DNA of 64,000 nucleotides from Nocardia harenae NBRC 108248 (GTDB lineage: Bacteria; Actinomycetota; Actinomycetes; Mycobacteriales; Mycobacteriaceae). Location: assembly GCF_001612885.1 (NCBI RefSeq), contig NZ_BDBH01000002.1, positions 558,016 through 622,015 of the forward strand. Direction: 5' to 3'. This document shows, in pieces, positions 42,423 through 52,245 of this stretch. The notes under the pieces were generated by a model. That model was not told the DNA's origin and did no database searches. It worked only from the letters and a program-made list of their open reading frames with translations. The stretch's first letter is position 1, and the number at the start of each line of letters is the position of its first letter. Made by a program: the position numbers and the translations under genes.

Positions 42423-43373
42423 CTATCCCCCGACCAGCGCGCGCACCCGCTCCAGCCGATCGAGCCACCACCGGGTGCGCTCCGGGTCCGGGTGCCGGTA
42501 GCGCTCGAGCAGTTCCGGGTCCGGGGTCGGCGGCACGGCGGGCACCTCCAGGAATCCGTTCTCCGGCAGCACCGGCTCGGCCAGCACATCCCCGGTGAAG
42601 AGCGCGCCGGTGCCGAGCCCGCAGGCGTAATCCAGCTCCGGCAGCGCCCCGGCCAGCGCCAGCTGCGCCCCGAGCCCGACCCCGGTCTCCAGCGCCGACG
42701 ACACCACGCACGGCAGCCCCGCCGCCTCCGCCACCCGCAGCGCCCGCCGCACCCCGCCCAGCGGCGTGCACTTGATCACCGCGATATCGGCGGCCCCCGC
42801 CACCGCCACCCGCAGCGGATCCTCCGCGCGCCGAATGGATTCGTCCGCCGCGATCGGCACCGTGACCCGGCGGCGCACCGCCGCGAGCTCCTCGATGGTG
42901 CGGCACGGCTGCTCCACGTACTCCAGCCCGCCCGCCGCCCGATCCAGCGCCCCGATCCGGCCGACCGCGGTCTCCACGTCCCACACCGCGTTCGCATCGA
43001 CCCGCACCGCGCCGCCCGGCCCGAGCGCCGCCCGCACCGCCTCGACCCGCGCGATGTCCTCCGCGAGCGAGTCCGGGTGGTCGGCGACCTTCACCTTGGC
43101 CGTGCCGCAGCCGGATTCGGCCACGATGCGGTGCGCCCGCTCCGGCTCGACCGCGGGCACGATGCAGTTCACCGGAATCCGCCTCCGCACCGCCGCCGGC
43201 CACCCCTCGTTCGCCTGCTCCAGCGCGGTGGCCAGCCAGTTCGCCGCCTCCCGGTCGTCGTACTCGGGGAACGGGCAGAACTCCCCCCAGCCGCGCGGCC
43301 CCTGCACCAGCACGCCCTCACGCACGGTGATCCCGCGGAACCGGGTGCGCAGCGGAATCGCGTAAACCAGCAT
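42423..43373 (-). CDS. menC: o-Succinylbenzoate synthase (menaquinone pathway)
   Basis: A 316-residue enolase-superfamily enzyme that dehydrates SHCHC to o-succinylbenzoate for menaquinone. The catalytic set is visible: the lysine pair in GTAKVKVAD (about residues 100-108), metal ligands in VRVDAN, LEYVEQPC and PIAADESI, and a second lysine in DIAVIKCTPLGG. The N-terminal capping domain shows MLVYAIPLRTRFRGITVREG and GWGEFCPFPEYDD. The ATG at 43373 gives the usual actinobacterial N-terminus; a longer frame adds non-homologous sequence. No other men genes are in the window. Confidence 0.92.
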   Translation of the reverse strand: MLVYAIPLRTRFRGITVREGVLVQGPRGWGEFCPFPEYDDREAANWLATALEQANEGWPAAVRRRIPVNCIVPAVEPERAHRIVAESGCGTAKVKVADHPDSLAEDIARVEAVRAALGPGGAVRVDANAVWDVETAVGRIGALDRAAGGLEYVEQPCRTIEELAAVRRRVTVPIAADESIRRAEDPLRVAVAGAADIAVIKCTPLGGVRRALRVAEAAGLPCVVSSALETGVGLGAQLALAGALPELDYACGLGTGALFTGDVLAEPVLPENGFLEVPAVPPTPDPELLERYRHPDPERTRWWLDRLERVRALVGG

Positions 43374-43464
43374 GCCCGGATTCTGCCCCAGCACCGGAAA
43401 CTCCCCGCCCCACCTGAGTAGTTTCCCGGTACCCGCGCCCCGCGCCCGCGACCAGTATCGATGC

Positions 43465-43851
43465 ATGATGACCGCTTATCCGGACCCGCGGTACGACGCT
43501 ATGCCGCCCCCGCCGCCGAGGAAGCAGCTGAATCCGCTGGATGTGACGCTCGGGGTGGTTCTGTACTCGGTCGCGCTGGTCCTCGCCGCCTGCTCCGCCT
43601 ACGCGACGATCTTCTTCGCCTTTGCCGCCGACTCCTGCAGCTACGACGGCAAGAGCTGCGATTATGTCGGCTCGGGAATGGGCGTCGCCTGGGGCAGCGC
43701 GGCGCTCACCGTCGTCATCGGCGCCGTCATGCTGCCGATCGCCGCCTGGCGCCGCTGGCCGCTCTGGATCTGGGGCGTGATCCCGCTGATCGTCGTCGTG
43801 GGCGGCTTCCTCTGGGGCTACAGCATCGTCTCGGCGGGCTTCTCGGCGTGA
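43465..43851 (+). CDS. Small membrane protein
   Basis: About 128 residues. A proline-rich cytoplasmic start (MPPPPPRKQLNPLDV) precedes three hydrophobic helices (about residues 29-52, 70-92 and 98-120). Between the first two lies a short loop with two cysteines (DSCSYDGKSCDYVGSG) that may form an extracytoplasmic disulphide. I do not recognise a family with certainty. It is divergent from menC (91-bp gap). Two consecutive ATGs are possible. Confidence 0.7.
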   Translation: MMTAYPDPRYDAMPPPPPRKQLNPLDVTLGVVLYSVALVLAACSAYATIFFAFAADSCSYDGKSCDYVGSGMGVAWGSAALTVVIGAVMLPIAAWRRWPLWIWGVIPLIVVVGGFLWGYSIVSAGFSA

Positions 43852-43962
43852 CCGGCGTCGGGTGGCGGGCCGCCGCGGTAGCCGTGCCAACGCTGCTCGC
43901 CGCTGCCCTTCGCGGTGTGCGCGCGGCGATTTCGGGTCATGCTGAAGGGGAAGGGGGGCGAC

Positions 43963-44328
43963 ATGGCACGGTTCGACAAGCGGCGACCGGAGTGGCGCGA
44001 CCCCCGCCCGGCGTCCCCTTTCGACCTGCTGCGCACCGTCGCGGGCGCCCTGCTCGCGCTCCTGGTGGCCGGGCTCGCCGTCGCCCTGGTCCCGCTCTAC
44101 GGCCTCTTCGCCGACGAGAAGCGGGACGGCCTCGGCGAGGTCTGGCCCGCGGCGCTCATCGCCTGGGGCGGGCTGGTGTTCGCGGCGGTGGTCGCCGTGT
44201 CACACGTGTGGGAGCGAGTGCGGTACGGCAGGCCGATCGGCTGGGGCCCCGTGGTCGCCGTCCCGGTGATCGTCGAGGCCTGGCTGCTCGGCCTGGTATT
44301 CGCACTCGCCCTCGGTGAACTGCGCTGA
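43963..44328 (+). CDS. Small membrane protein
   Basis: A 121-residue protein with a basic start (MARFDKRRPEWRDPRPASPF) and three hydrophobic segments (about residues 25-48, 60-78 and 92-115). It is likely an integral membrane protein of unknown function. The ATG follows AAGGGGGG at good spacing. It lies 111 bp after the previous small membrane gene and converges on the thiolase gene, 3 bp away. Confidence 0.68.
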   Translation: MARFDKRRPEWRDPRPASPFDLLRTVAGALLALLVAGLAVALVPLYGLFADEKRDGLGEVWPAALIAWGGLVFAAVVAVSHVWERVRYGRPIGWGPVVAVPVIVEAWLLGLVFALALGELR

Positions 44329-44331
44329 GGG

Positions 44332-45501
44332 TTACAGGGTTTCGAGGATCATGGCGTTCGCCAGCCCGCCCGCCTCACACATGGTCTGCAACCCGTACCG
44401 CCCGCCGCGCTCGCGCAGCGCGTGCACCAGCGTGGTGGTGAGCCGCGCGCCGGAGGCGCCGAGCGGATGGCCGAGCGCGATGGCGCCGCCGTTCACGTTG
44501 ACCTTGGCGAGGTCGGCCCCGGTGTCGTCGGCCCAGGCCAGCACCACCGAGGAGAACGCCTCGTTGATCTCGACCAGGTCCATATCGGCCAGCTCCAGCC
44601 CGGCCCGGCTCAGTACCTTGCGGGTCGCCGGGATGACGGCGGTGAGCATGAGCAGCGGATCGTCGCCCGCCACGGCGAAGCTGTGCAGCCGGGCCAGCGG
44701 GGTGAGTCCCAGCTCGGCGGCCTTGGCGCCGCTCATGATGAGCACCGCCGCGCTGCCGTCGTTGATCTGGCTGGCATTGGCCGCGGTGATGTTCCAGCCG
44801 ATCTCCGGGAAGCGCGCCGCGACCGCCTCGTCGTAGTAGGCCGGGCGCAGCCCGCCGAGCAACTCCAGGCTGCTGCCGGTGCGAATGCCCTCGTCGGTGG
44901 CGAGCCCCGCCAGCGGCGCGAGCTCGGCCGCGAAAGCGCCGTTCTTGGTGGCCAGTGCCGCCCGCTCATGGCTGGCCAGCGCGAACTCGTCCAGCCGGGT
45001 GCGGCTCAGCCCCCAGCGCGCGGCGATCAGCTCGGCGCTGATGCCCTGCCCGACCAGCCCCTCCGGATAGCGGTCGGCGAAGCCGACGCCCAGGATGTCG
45101 TCGGCGCCCTGCACGCTCGCGCCCATCGGCACCCGGCTCATGGACTCCACCCCGGCCGCGATCACCACGTCGTAGGCGCCGGAGATCACGCCCTGCGCCG
45201 CGAAGTGCACCGCCTGCTGGCTGCTGCCGCACTGCCGGTCCACCGTGGTGGCGGGCACCGCCTCCGGGAACCCGGCCGCCAGCACCGCCCTGCGCGTGAT
45301 GTTCACGCTCTGCTCGCCGGACTGCGTCACCACCCCGCCGATGACGTCGTCCACCAGGGCCGGATCGATCCCCGCCCGGTGCACCACCTCGCGCAGCGAA
45401 TGGGCGAGCAGATCGACCGGATGTACCCCGTGCAGCGCGCCCGTCGGCTTGCCCTTGCCGATCGGAGTGCGGACCGCTTCGACGATGACTGCGTCTCGCA
45501 T
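44332..45501 (-). CDS. Acetyl-CoA acetyltransferase / 3-ketoacyl-CoA thiolase
   Basis: A 389-residue thiolase. The nucleophile is Cys90 in TTVDRQCGSSQQAVHFAA. Other motifs are IAAGVESMSRVPMG, EINEAFSSVVLAW, the active-site His in NGGAIALGHPLGASGARL, and the second Cys in QTMCEAGGLANAMIL. It catalyses thiolytic cleavage of 3-ketoacyl-CoA or the reverse condensation; the sequence points to beta-oxidation of fatty or sterol side chains, but the exact chain is unknown. The third glycine of the usual CxGGG is Ala (CEAGG). It is divergent from an HxlR regulator, which probably controls it. Confidence 0.92.
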   Translation of the reverse strand: MRDAVIVEAVRTPIGKGKPTGALHGVHPVDLLAHSLREVVHRAGIDPALVDDVIGGVVTQSGEQSVNITRRAVLAAGFPEAVPATTVDRQCGSSQQAVHFAAQGVISGAYDVVIAAGVESMSRVPMGASVQGADDILGVGFADRYPEGLVGQGISAELIAARWGLSRTRLDEFALASHERAALATKNGAFAAELAPLAGLATDEGIRTGSSLELLGGLRPAYYDEAVAARFPEIGWNITAANASQINDGSAAVLIMSGAKAAELGLTPLARLHSFAVAGDDPLLMLTAVIPATRKVLSRAGLELADMDLVEINEAFSSVVLAWADDTGADLAKVNVNGGAIALGHPLGASGARLTTTLVHALRERGGRYGLQTMCEAGGLANAMILETL

Positions 45502-45592
45502 CGTGCTTCCTTCCGTCCGGGGAGCCGTCTGGCTCTACCTCGACATAGCCAAGTCTCCACTCTGGCAATAGTCCGGTCAAGTCAGCGGGGGT

Positions 45593-46099
45593 ATGATGTG
45601 CGCCATGGCAGCCGTGATGGAAGGACCTCTCGCCGATCTCGCCGCCTGGCGGCCGACCGAGTGCTCGATCGCCAAGGCGCTGGACATCGTCGGCACCCGG
45701 TCGGCGGTGCTCATCATGCGCGAGGCGTATTACGGCACCACCCGCTTCGACGGGTTCGCCGCTCGGGTCGGGATCACCGACGCGGCCGCGGCTTCGCAGT
45801 TGCGCAAACTCGTCGCCGCGGGGTTGCTCGCCAAGGAGCCGTATCGGGAGGAGGGGCAGCGGACTCGGCACGAGTACGTGCTCACCCCGATGGGTCGGGA
45901 TCTGCTTCCCGCCGTGCTCGCGCTCCAGCAGTGGGGGGATCGGTACCTACAGCCCGGACCTGCGCCGTTGCTGCTTGTCGAGGCGGCGACGGGGGAGTCG
46001 GTGCGGGTGGAGGTGCGCAGTGGGTCCGGGGCGGAGATCGGGTTGGAGGAACTGGGGGTTCAATTGAACGAGGAGTTCGTCCGGAAGTGCCGCCTGTGA
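45593..46099 (+). CDS. HxlR family transcriptional regulator
   Basis: About 168 residues with an HxlR/MarR-like winged helix: CSIAKALDIVGTRSAVLIMR (about residues 24-43), TRFDGFAARVGITDAAAASQL, LRKLVAAGLLAKEPYREEGQ, and HEYVLTPMGRDLLPAVLAL. It keeps the leading Cys used for redox sensing in some HxlR members. The start may be one of the ATGs at 45593, 45596 or 45605. The 91 bp between it and the thiolase gene should hold the shared operator. Confidence 0.87.
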   Translation: MMCAMAAVMEGPLADLAAWRPTECSIAKALDIVGTRSAVLIMREAYYGTTRFDGFAARVGITDAAAASQLRKLVAAGLLAKEPYREEGQRTRHEYVLTPMGRDLLPAVLALQQWGDRYLQPGPAPLLLVEAATGESVRVEVRSGSGAEIGLEELGVQLNEEFVRKCRL

Positions 46100-46112
46100 T
46101 CCCTTAACGGTG

Positions 46113-47534
46113 TCACGGTGCGCGGGTGCCTGTGCGGTCGGCGAAGGATCGCAGGCCAGGCAATGCTGCGGAGTGGGGGTCTTGGAGTAGGTCGAAGGTG
46201 ATTTGCTGGATGGGCTTGCGGTAGCGGACTTCGTCGGGGGCGGCATGCTCGGCGGCACGCAGTGCCCCGTAGCACTGTTCGAACTTGCCCCACTGATGGA
46301 AGGCACGCGCGACGTCGGACCAGTAGCGGGCGCGAGTTTCGGCAGACCGAATCGAGGCGGGGTCGATTCGACGCGCGGTGTCGATGGCGGTTCCGGCGTC
46401 GCCGAGGACCCTGGCGATGCTGACCTGATAAAGCACGACGGAGCCGGTACCGAATCCGGCAACGGCGCCGGGGTGGTTGTGCTCGACCTGAGCGGCGGCA
46501 TGTGCCGCTTCGTCGATGAGCGTCCGCGCGCCGTCTCGGTCGCCCGAGGTGGCGGCGGTGTAGGCAGCGGTGGACAGCAACGCCGCAAATGTGGCGAGGT
46601 TGTTGACGTCCCGGTGTGGTTGTGCCTGGAGTGACGCCGCGGTGTCGAGGATCAGTTGTGCGGCGGTGTCGGTGTGTCCCGTGCGGCGAAGTACGATCGC
46701 CCACGATCGGCGAGCCTGTGCTCGGATGAGGGGGTCGTTGCTGACCTGGGCGGCTTGCATCGCACGGTCGGCGGTAGTCCAAGCGAGTTGGTCGTGGCTG
46801 AATTTGACGCTGAGTTGAGCAGCGACCACGTAGGCGCGCGCGAGAAGCGCGCTGGTTGCGGCAATGTCGTTGGTGGTGCCGCTCGAGTGGGTCGCGGTCG
46901 CGGTGGACAGCAGCCGGGGCAGGCCGTTGGCGAGTGCGGCGTAGTGCCCGTGGTCGAACATTGATCGGGCGGCCGTGACCTGCTGGTCCAGCTGCCGCAG
47001 ATGGACCGGGACGCCGGTGGTGGGTGTTGCCAGGAGCGCGCGCTCGAGCTGGTGCAGGGGGTCGCTTGCCTGGGCTACGCCGGAGGAGGGCGCGACGCCG
47101 AGGACGGTGACGGTGCCGGCCAGTCCGGTCAGCAGCGTGCGACGGCGCATGGGTTCGGTCTCCTCGTCCGGGCCACGGGTGAGCCCGACGATAGCGGGGG
47201 GATGCAGGGGGTGCATCGGAAGTCTCGGCGGGTCGGCCACTCCAAGTAGTTCGGGCGGAAACTGCAGCGCTGCGGCGAGGCTGCGCAGCACGTGCGTGTC
47301 GCGCAGTGACTGCTTGCCGCGTTCGAGCCGGGACAGTGTCGAGATGGAGTAGTTGCTGCGAGCGGCCAACTCGGCGAGGGTGATGTTGTTGGCGCGGCGT
47401 ACGGCACGGACGACTGCGCCGAGGTCACCTCGGGCCAGAGCATCACGTACCGCGCGGGTATCCCAGATCGCGCGGTTGGGTCCATCGTCGCGTTCCTTAC
47501 TCGGACCGAACTTTGACGGTAGCGACCGCAGCAC
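46113..47534 (-). CDS. XRE-family HTH regulator with TPR-like helical C-terminus
   Basis: A 473-residue protein. The helix-turn-helix is at about residues 38-98 (LGAVVRAVRRANNITLAELA, ARSNYSISTLSRLERGKQSL, LRSLAAALQFPPELLG). A helix with MRRRTLLTGLAGTVTVLGVA (about 128-147), which resembles a Tat-type segment, follows in the linker as in many actinobacterial XRE proteins. The long C-terminus is TPR-like (AARSMFDHGHYAALANGLPR, ARSLLIRA-type helices). It is divergent from the hexapeptide/acyl-CoA dehydrogenase pair, which it probably regulates. The start is a GTG at 47534 without a strong ribosome site; a later start is possible. Confidence 0.82.
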   Translation of the reverse strand: MLRSLPSKFGPSKERDDGPNRAIWDTRAVRDALARGDLGAVVRAVRRANNITLAELAARSNYSISTLSRLERGKQSLRDTHVLRSLAAALQFPPELLGVADPPRLPMHPLHPPAIVGLTRGPDEETEPMRRRTLLTGLAGTVTVLGVAPSSGVAQASDPLHQLERALLATPTTGVPVHLRQLDQQVTAARSMFDHGHYAALANGLPRLLSTATATHSSGTTNDIAATSALLARAYVVAAQLSVKFSHDQLAWTTADRAMQAAQVSNDPLIRAQARRSWAIVLRRTGHTDTAAQLILDTAASLQAQPHRDVNNLATFAALLSTAAYTAATSGDRDGARTLIDEAAHAAAQVEHNHPGAVAGFGTGSVVLYQVSIARVLGDAGTAIDTARRIDPASIRSAETRARYWSDVARAFHQWGKFEQCYGALRAAEHAAPDEVRYRKPIQQITFDLLQDPHSAALPGLRSFADRTGTRAP

Positions 47535-47671
47535 GCACTACGCCAGCGGTTTTGCAGATCTCGCAACAGCTTTCCGTGTGCCGCAAAGCGCGTGGTCACC
47601 GAGCGCGGGTTCGTTGTCTTCTGATAGGCGCTGTGGCAGCACACCCGTCTCGCCGCGGCGCAGGAGGAATC

Positions 47672-48487
47672 ATGACTGTCCACCCCGCCTCGGGATCACC
47701 GAGGCCACAGACCCCGATGGCCAATTCGGCGATGACCATGACCGAACTCGACCGTGTCGGTCTGCTGCACGCTGAACCCACCGCTCGAATCAGCAGATTC
47801 GCACTTTTCGTGCCTGCCGACCACCTCGGTGTGCTGCGCCCGGTTGTCGTTGCCGGGGGTGCGGTGATCTGCGCGTTCGCGACCGTGCACGGCGGTGTCG
47901 CGCTTGCCGAAAACGCCCTGGTCGAGGAGCAGGCGGTGATCGGTAAACCCGAGCACGGATACGCGGTCGGCCGAATCCATCCCGGTGCGGGCGGGATGAC
48001 GCTGCTCGGCGCCGAGAGCGTGATTCGTTCCGGTGCCATTGTCTACGCCGATGTCGAGGTAGCCGCCGCCACAGTGGTCGGGCACCAGTCGGTATTGCGT
48101 ACCGGGGTTCGTGTCGGTGCGGAGACTGTGCTCGGCCATCACCTGTGTGTGGAGCGCGGCACCTGGATCGGGCAGCGGGTGCGATGCTCGCCAGGCTCGC
48201 ACATCACCAGCTCCACTCACCTTGCCGACGAAGTGTTCCTGGGTGCGGGGGTGCGCACGGTCAATGACAAGACCCTGACCTGGCGTGACCCGAATCGAGA
48301 ACCGATTCTGGTCCCACCGCGTTTCGAAACCGGCGCCAAGGTCGGCACCGGATCGGTGATCATGGGTGGTGTCACGATCGGCGCACGAGCGTTGGTCGGC
48401 GCGGGATCGCTGGTCACCCGCGATATCCCGCCCGGTGCGCTGGCCTATGGCCACCCCGCCCGCGTCCACGGGAAGGTGAACCGATGA
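47672..48487 (+). CDS. Left-handed beta-helix (hexapeptide repeat) protein
   Basis: A 271-residue protein with hexapeptide repeats over about residues 60-265 (VVVAGGAVICAFATVHGGVA, AIVYADVEVAAATVVGHQSV, KVGTGSVIMGGVTIGARALV, GAGSLVTRDIPPGALAYGHP). The end resembles acetyltransferases of the WbbJ/DapH kind. A conserved H-rich turn (GHHLCVERGTWIG) may bind metal or acyl-CoA. The ATG has an excellent AGGAGG. It overlaps the acyl-CoA dehydrogenase gene by 4 bp (ATGA), so the two are a coupled pair. The substrate is unknown. Confidence 0.85.
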   Translation: MTVHPASGSPRPQTPMANSAMTMTELDRVGLLHAEPTARISRFALFVPADHLGVLRPVVVAGGAVICAFATVHGGVALAENALVEEQAVIGKPEHGYAVGRIHPGAGGMTLLGAESVIRSGAIVYADVEVAAATVVGHQSVLRTGVRVGAETVLGHHLCVERGTWIGQRVRCSPGSHITSSTHLADEVFLGAGVRTVNDKTLTWRDPNREPILVPPRFETGAKVGTGSVIMGGVTIGARALVGAGSLVTRDIPPGALAYGHPARVHGKVNR

Positions 48488-49698
48488 CCGCTATCACCTC
48501 GAGTGAGGCCGTAGAGACCTGGCTGAAGCCACTGCAACCCCTGATCGACCCTGCGAGCCGGGTCGACTGGCCGCGGCTGGCTGCGCTCGCCGCGATCGTC
48601 GACGATGCCGCCGAGACCTATCCGATCGTCGTCGGCCTCGGTCGTCGGCCCGGTGACCAGTTACACGCGATCCGGATCGAGCTGGCGAATCACGGCCTGC
48701 TCGACACCACCCGACAGCCGGCTCTATTCGCCGTGCTGGCCCAGTTCGTCTGCGGCTACCGCGATATCGATATGCGCGATTCCACCGGCCTCGGTCACGG
48801 TGCGCTCGTCGCACGCTACGGCGGTTCAGCGGTTTGCCAGCACTGGATTCCGCGGCTGCTGGCCGGTGAACTGGCGGGGATCGCGATTACCGAAGCGCAC
48901 GGAGGATCGAATCCAACCGCCACGGCGACCCGCGCGGTCAGTACGCCGGACGGTACATGGCGCGTGACCGGTAGTAAGAGCTGGATCAGCCGGTTGAGCG
49001 AGGCAGCGGTGTTCATGGTCTTCTTCCGGGCCCCCGACGGCGGTTTGGCCGCGGCGGCGGTTGACGCCGGTGAACCGAGTCTGCACCGACGGCTCGTCGA
49101 ACCGGCCGGGCTCGCGGGCTGGGACTGGGGAATCCTGGATCTCGACCGCGTTCCCATCCGGCCCGAGGACGTACTGCGCGGAGACGGGATGACTCTGCTG
49201 CGCAGCCATTTCGCCAGGTACCGGCCGCTGGTTACCGCGACGGCGGCCGGTGCCGCGGCCGCACTGTTCGATATGGTCACCGCGACCTTGGCGGACCGGC
49301 ACACCACCGGTGGCGTGCCACGGCTGCGCGACACCGCTCTGCTGTCGATCGGACGAGCCCACGCCCAACTCGTCAGTGCCCTGCTCGGCGCGGCAGCCTC
49401 CGCCGCGCTCGCCGAATCCGGGTATTCCCATGCCGAGCGATGGTCGGCGGGGACGAAATCCCACGGCGTCGACTTGGCGAACCAGGTCGCCGCCGACCTG
49501 ATGCCGCTGGTCGGCGCGGCCGGGTTTCGTGCCGACAGTCCCCTGATCAAGATCCGGCGTGATCTGGGCGGGCTGCTCTATGCTGACGGTATCCACGACA
49601 GCCTTTACCGTGCGTCCGGCAAGCAGCACATCACCCACGCCGGCATCGCGCCATCGAGCCAACGACCTGCTTCGCAGCGGTTGTCGCTGTCAGCATGA
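48484..49698 (+). CDS. Acyl-CoA dehydrogenase family protein
   Basis: A 404-residue flavoprotein of the acyl-CoA dehydrogenase fold. Supporting segments are HWIPRLLAGELAGIAITEAHGGSNP (about 118-142, FAD-binding strand), WRVTGSKSWISRLSEAAVFMV, DLDRVPIRPEDVLRGDGMTL, and a C-terminal helical bundle with HGVDLANQVAADLMPLVGAAGF. The usual catalytic Glu position is not clear, so it may act on a carrier-bound or unusual substrate. It is paired with the hexapeptide protein, typical of small secondary-metabolite or modification cassettes (inference). Confidence 0.85.
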   Translation: MTAITSSEAVETWLKPLQPLIDPASRVDWPRLAALAAIVDDAAETYPIVVGLGRRPGDQLHAIRIELANHGLLDTTRQPALFAVLAQFVCGYRDIDMRDSTGLGHGALVARYGGSAVCQHWIPRLLAGELAGIAITEAHGGSNPTATATRAVSTPDGTWRVTGSKSWISRLSEAAVFMVFFRAPDGGLAAAAVDAGEPSLHRRLVEPAGLAGWDWGILDLDRVPIRPEDVLRGDGMTLLRSHFARYRPLVTATAAGAAAALFDMVTATLADRHTTGGVPRLRDTALLSIGRAHAQLVSALLGAAASAALAESGYSHAERWSAGTKSHGVDLANQVAADLMPLVGAAGFRADSPLIKIRRDLGGLLYADGIHDSLYRASGKQHITHAGIAPSSQRPASQRLSLSA

Positions 49699-49707
49699 CC
49701 ACACCGC

Positions 49708-49745
49708 CAGGGGCGGCGTACCGGTCAGCCGATACGTCGCCCCTG
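49708..49745. terminator. Possible two-way terminator between acyl-CoA dehydrogenase and Nudix genes
   Basis: A 13-bp stem with one mismatch (49708-49720 with 49733-49745) and a 12-nt loop. It overlaps the Nudix stop between convergent genes. Confidence 0.5.
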
Positions 49746-50243
49746 CTCGCAAAGCACCGTAGCGCCCTCGCGCACCGCCGCTAGCGCCATCGCCAAGCGG
49801 TCGGCCAACAGCGGTTTCACCCGAGCCGCGGCTTCGGTGAGGGTATAGAACCCGATCGAGCGGATCTCTCCGGGATGGAGGACCATACAGGCGATATCGA
49901 GGTCGGTGAGCACGCCGCCGTCGAAGACGAACACCACGCCCTCGGGCCGATTATCCTGCGGACGCACGTAATCGATCACCAGCAGTCGGCCTACCGGGTG
50001 GTCCCAGCTGATTTCCTCACGCAGTTCACGGCGTACCGTCCCCCACGGTGATTCGTCGGCTTCGACGGTACCGCCCGGTATCTCCCAATTCGGTTTGTAG
50101 GTCGGCTCCACAAGGAGCACCCGGCCCAGCTCGTCACGGAACAACATTCCCGCGGCCATCCGCTTACGCGCCAACCCGGCCACGTACTGCTGCACCGGCA
50201 GAACCCCGGTCGGACCCGCGTCCGAGCTCGATGCTGTGCTCAC
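49725..50243 (-). CDS. Nudix hydrolase
   Basis: A 172-residue Nudix protein. The Nudix box GGTVEADESPWGTVRRELREE (about residues 65-85) fits Gx5Ex7REUxEE. The fold start is AAGMLFRDELGRVLLVEPTY and the end is a helical tail (LADRLAMALAAVREGATVL). It likely cleaves a nucleoside diphosphate linked to another moiety; the substrate is unknown. The GTG at 50243 is chosen because the frame further upstream has Arg/Pro-rich non-homologous sequence. Confidence 0.85.
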   Translation of the reverse strand: MSTASSSDAGPTGVLPVQQYVAGLARKRMAAGMLFRDELGRVLLVEPTYKPNWEIPGGTVEADESPWGTVRRELREEISWDHPVGRLLVIDYVRPQDNRPEGVVFVFDGGVLTDLDIACMVLHPGEIRSIGFYTLTEAAARVKPLLADRLAMALAAVREGATVLCEQGRRIG

Positions 50244-50304
50244 CCGTGCCACCCTAGCCCCAGGCTGGCGCGGGGTCGGCGACTGTGTCGGCTGGTTACG
50301 GGGG

Positions 50305-50445
50305 TTACGCCTGGTTGAACTCTCCGGCTCGTACCCCGGCGACAAATGCTGTCCATTCGGACGGGGTGAAGTCCAGGACGGGGCCAGCGGGGTTCTTCGA
50401 GTCGCGCACTGCCGTACGTCCACCGTCCAGGTGGCCGATCACACC
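50305..50445 (-). pseudogene. DUF397 domain remnant
   Basis: The C-terminal half of a DUF397 domain is clear: DGGRTAVRDSKNPAGPVLDF followed by TPSEWTAFVAGVRAGEFNQA. The usual N-terminal half (a W.KSS.S segment and a conserved Cys) is not present in any frame upstream. A GTG at 50445 could yield a 46-residue peptide, but a truncated gene is more likely. DUF397 proteins normally pair with XRE regulators, such as the one at 46113-47534. The region 50446-50629 holds nothing that I can assign. Confidence 0.65.
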
Positions 50446-50629
50446 GCGCCTTCGCCGCAGCGGATTCTGACGGAATACGAAGGGGCATGGCAGGACTACA
50501 ATTCCGCACTCGCCCATTGGTTCCGGTGTCCCAACCCGGAGCCGCGGGAGGTCCGCGAAGCGCTCATGGCGGCCCGGGCGCAGTTCCTGGAAGTCGCGCC
50601 GATCACCATCCGGCTCAACGGATTCCGCA

Positions 50630-50972
50630 CTACTCGATCGCGTCACCGAGCAGGTCGTAGGCGAGGCGGCCGTCGTTGTCGTACCAGCCGCGAGTGCGGT
50701 CAAGGGTGTAGAGGACGTTTCCGTCCGCGTCGTGCCACCTGTCGTTCAGCCGGAACCAGCCCTCGAATCGAGTCCCGTTGAGGTCGGCGATATGTGCGTT
50801 CGAGCGCGGCAGTCCATCCTGAGCGCGCGGCTTCGTCGCGCGGACCTGCCTGCTGAACTCTTCCAGGATGCGTTCGTTGCGCTCGATCTCCTCGGCGGTC
50901 GGCAGGCGAGGAGGCTGTTCGGCTCTGCTCTCGATGCCGAACAACCTCAACCACTTCCACTTGGGCACGAAC

Positions 50973-50992
<20 letters not shown>
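50630..50992 (-). CDS. Hypothetical protein
   Basis: About 120 residues, unrecognised. A helical N-terminal half ([20 protein letters not shown]) is followed by an aromatic half with [20 protein letters not shown] and [20 protein letters not shown], which reads like a small beta-rich repeat. No signal peptide or membrane helix. The ATG at 50992 overlaps the malK-type gene by 20 bp; a GTG at 50968 is an alternative that removes the overlap. Possibly translationally linked to the ATPase gene but of unrelated function. Confidence 0.55.
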
Positions 50993-52055
<1,063 letters not shown>

Positions 52056-52245
52056 GGTGGATCAACATCCCTTCACCGGCAGGAACGTGCCGGACGATCC
52101 GAGTAGAGGAATCGCCGGGATGCTATCCGAGCCGGGGCGGTGCGCCGCCCGCGGCCGGACCGATGGTCGAAATGTGTCACTGCCGCGTCGTACAGCCGGA
52201 CGGCGCGGCGGACAGGCCGCGCCGGGTCATGGAAGGAGCCACGGC

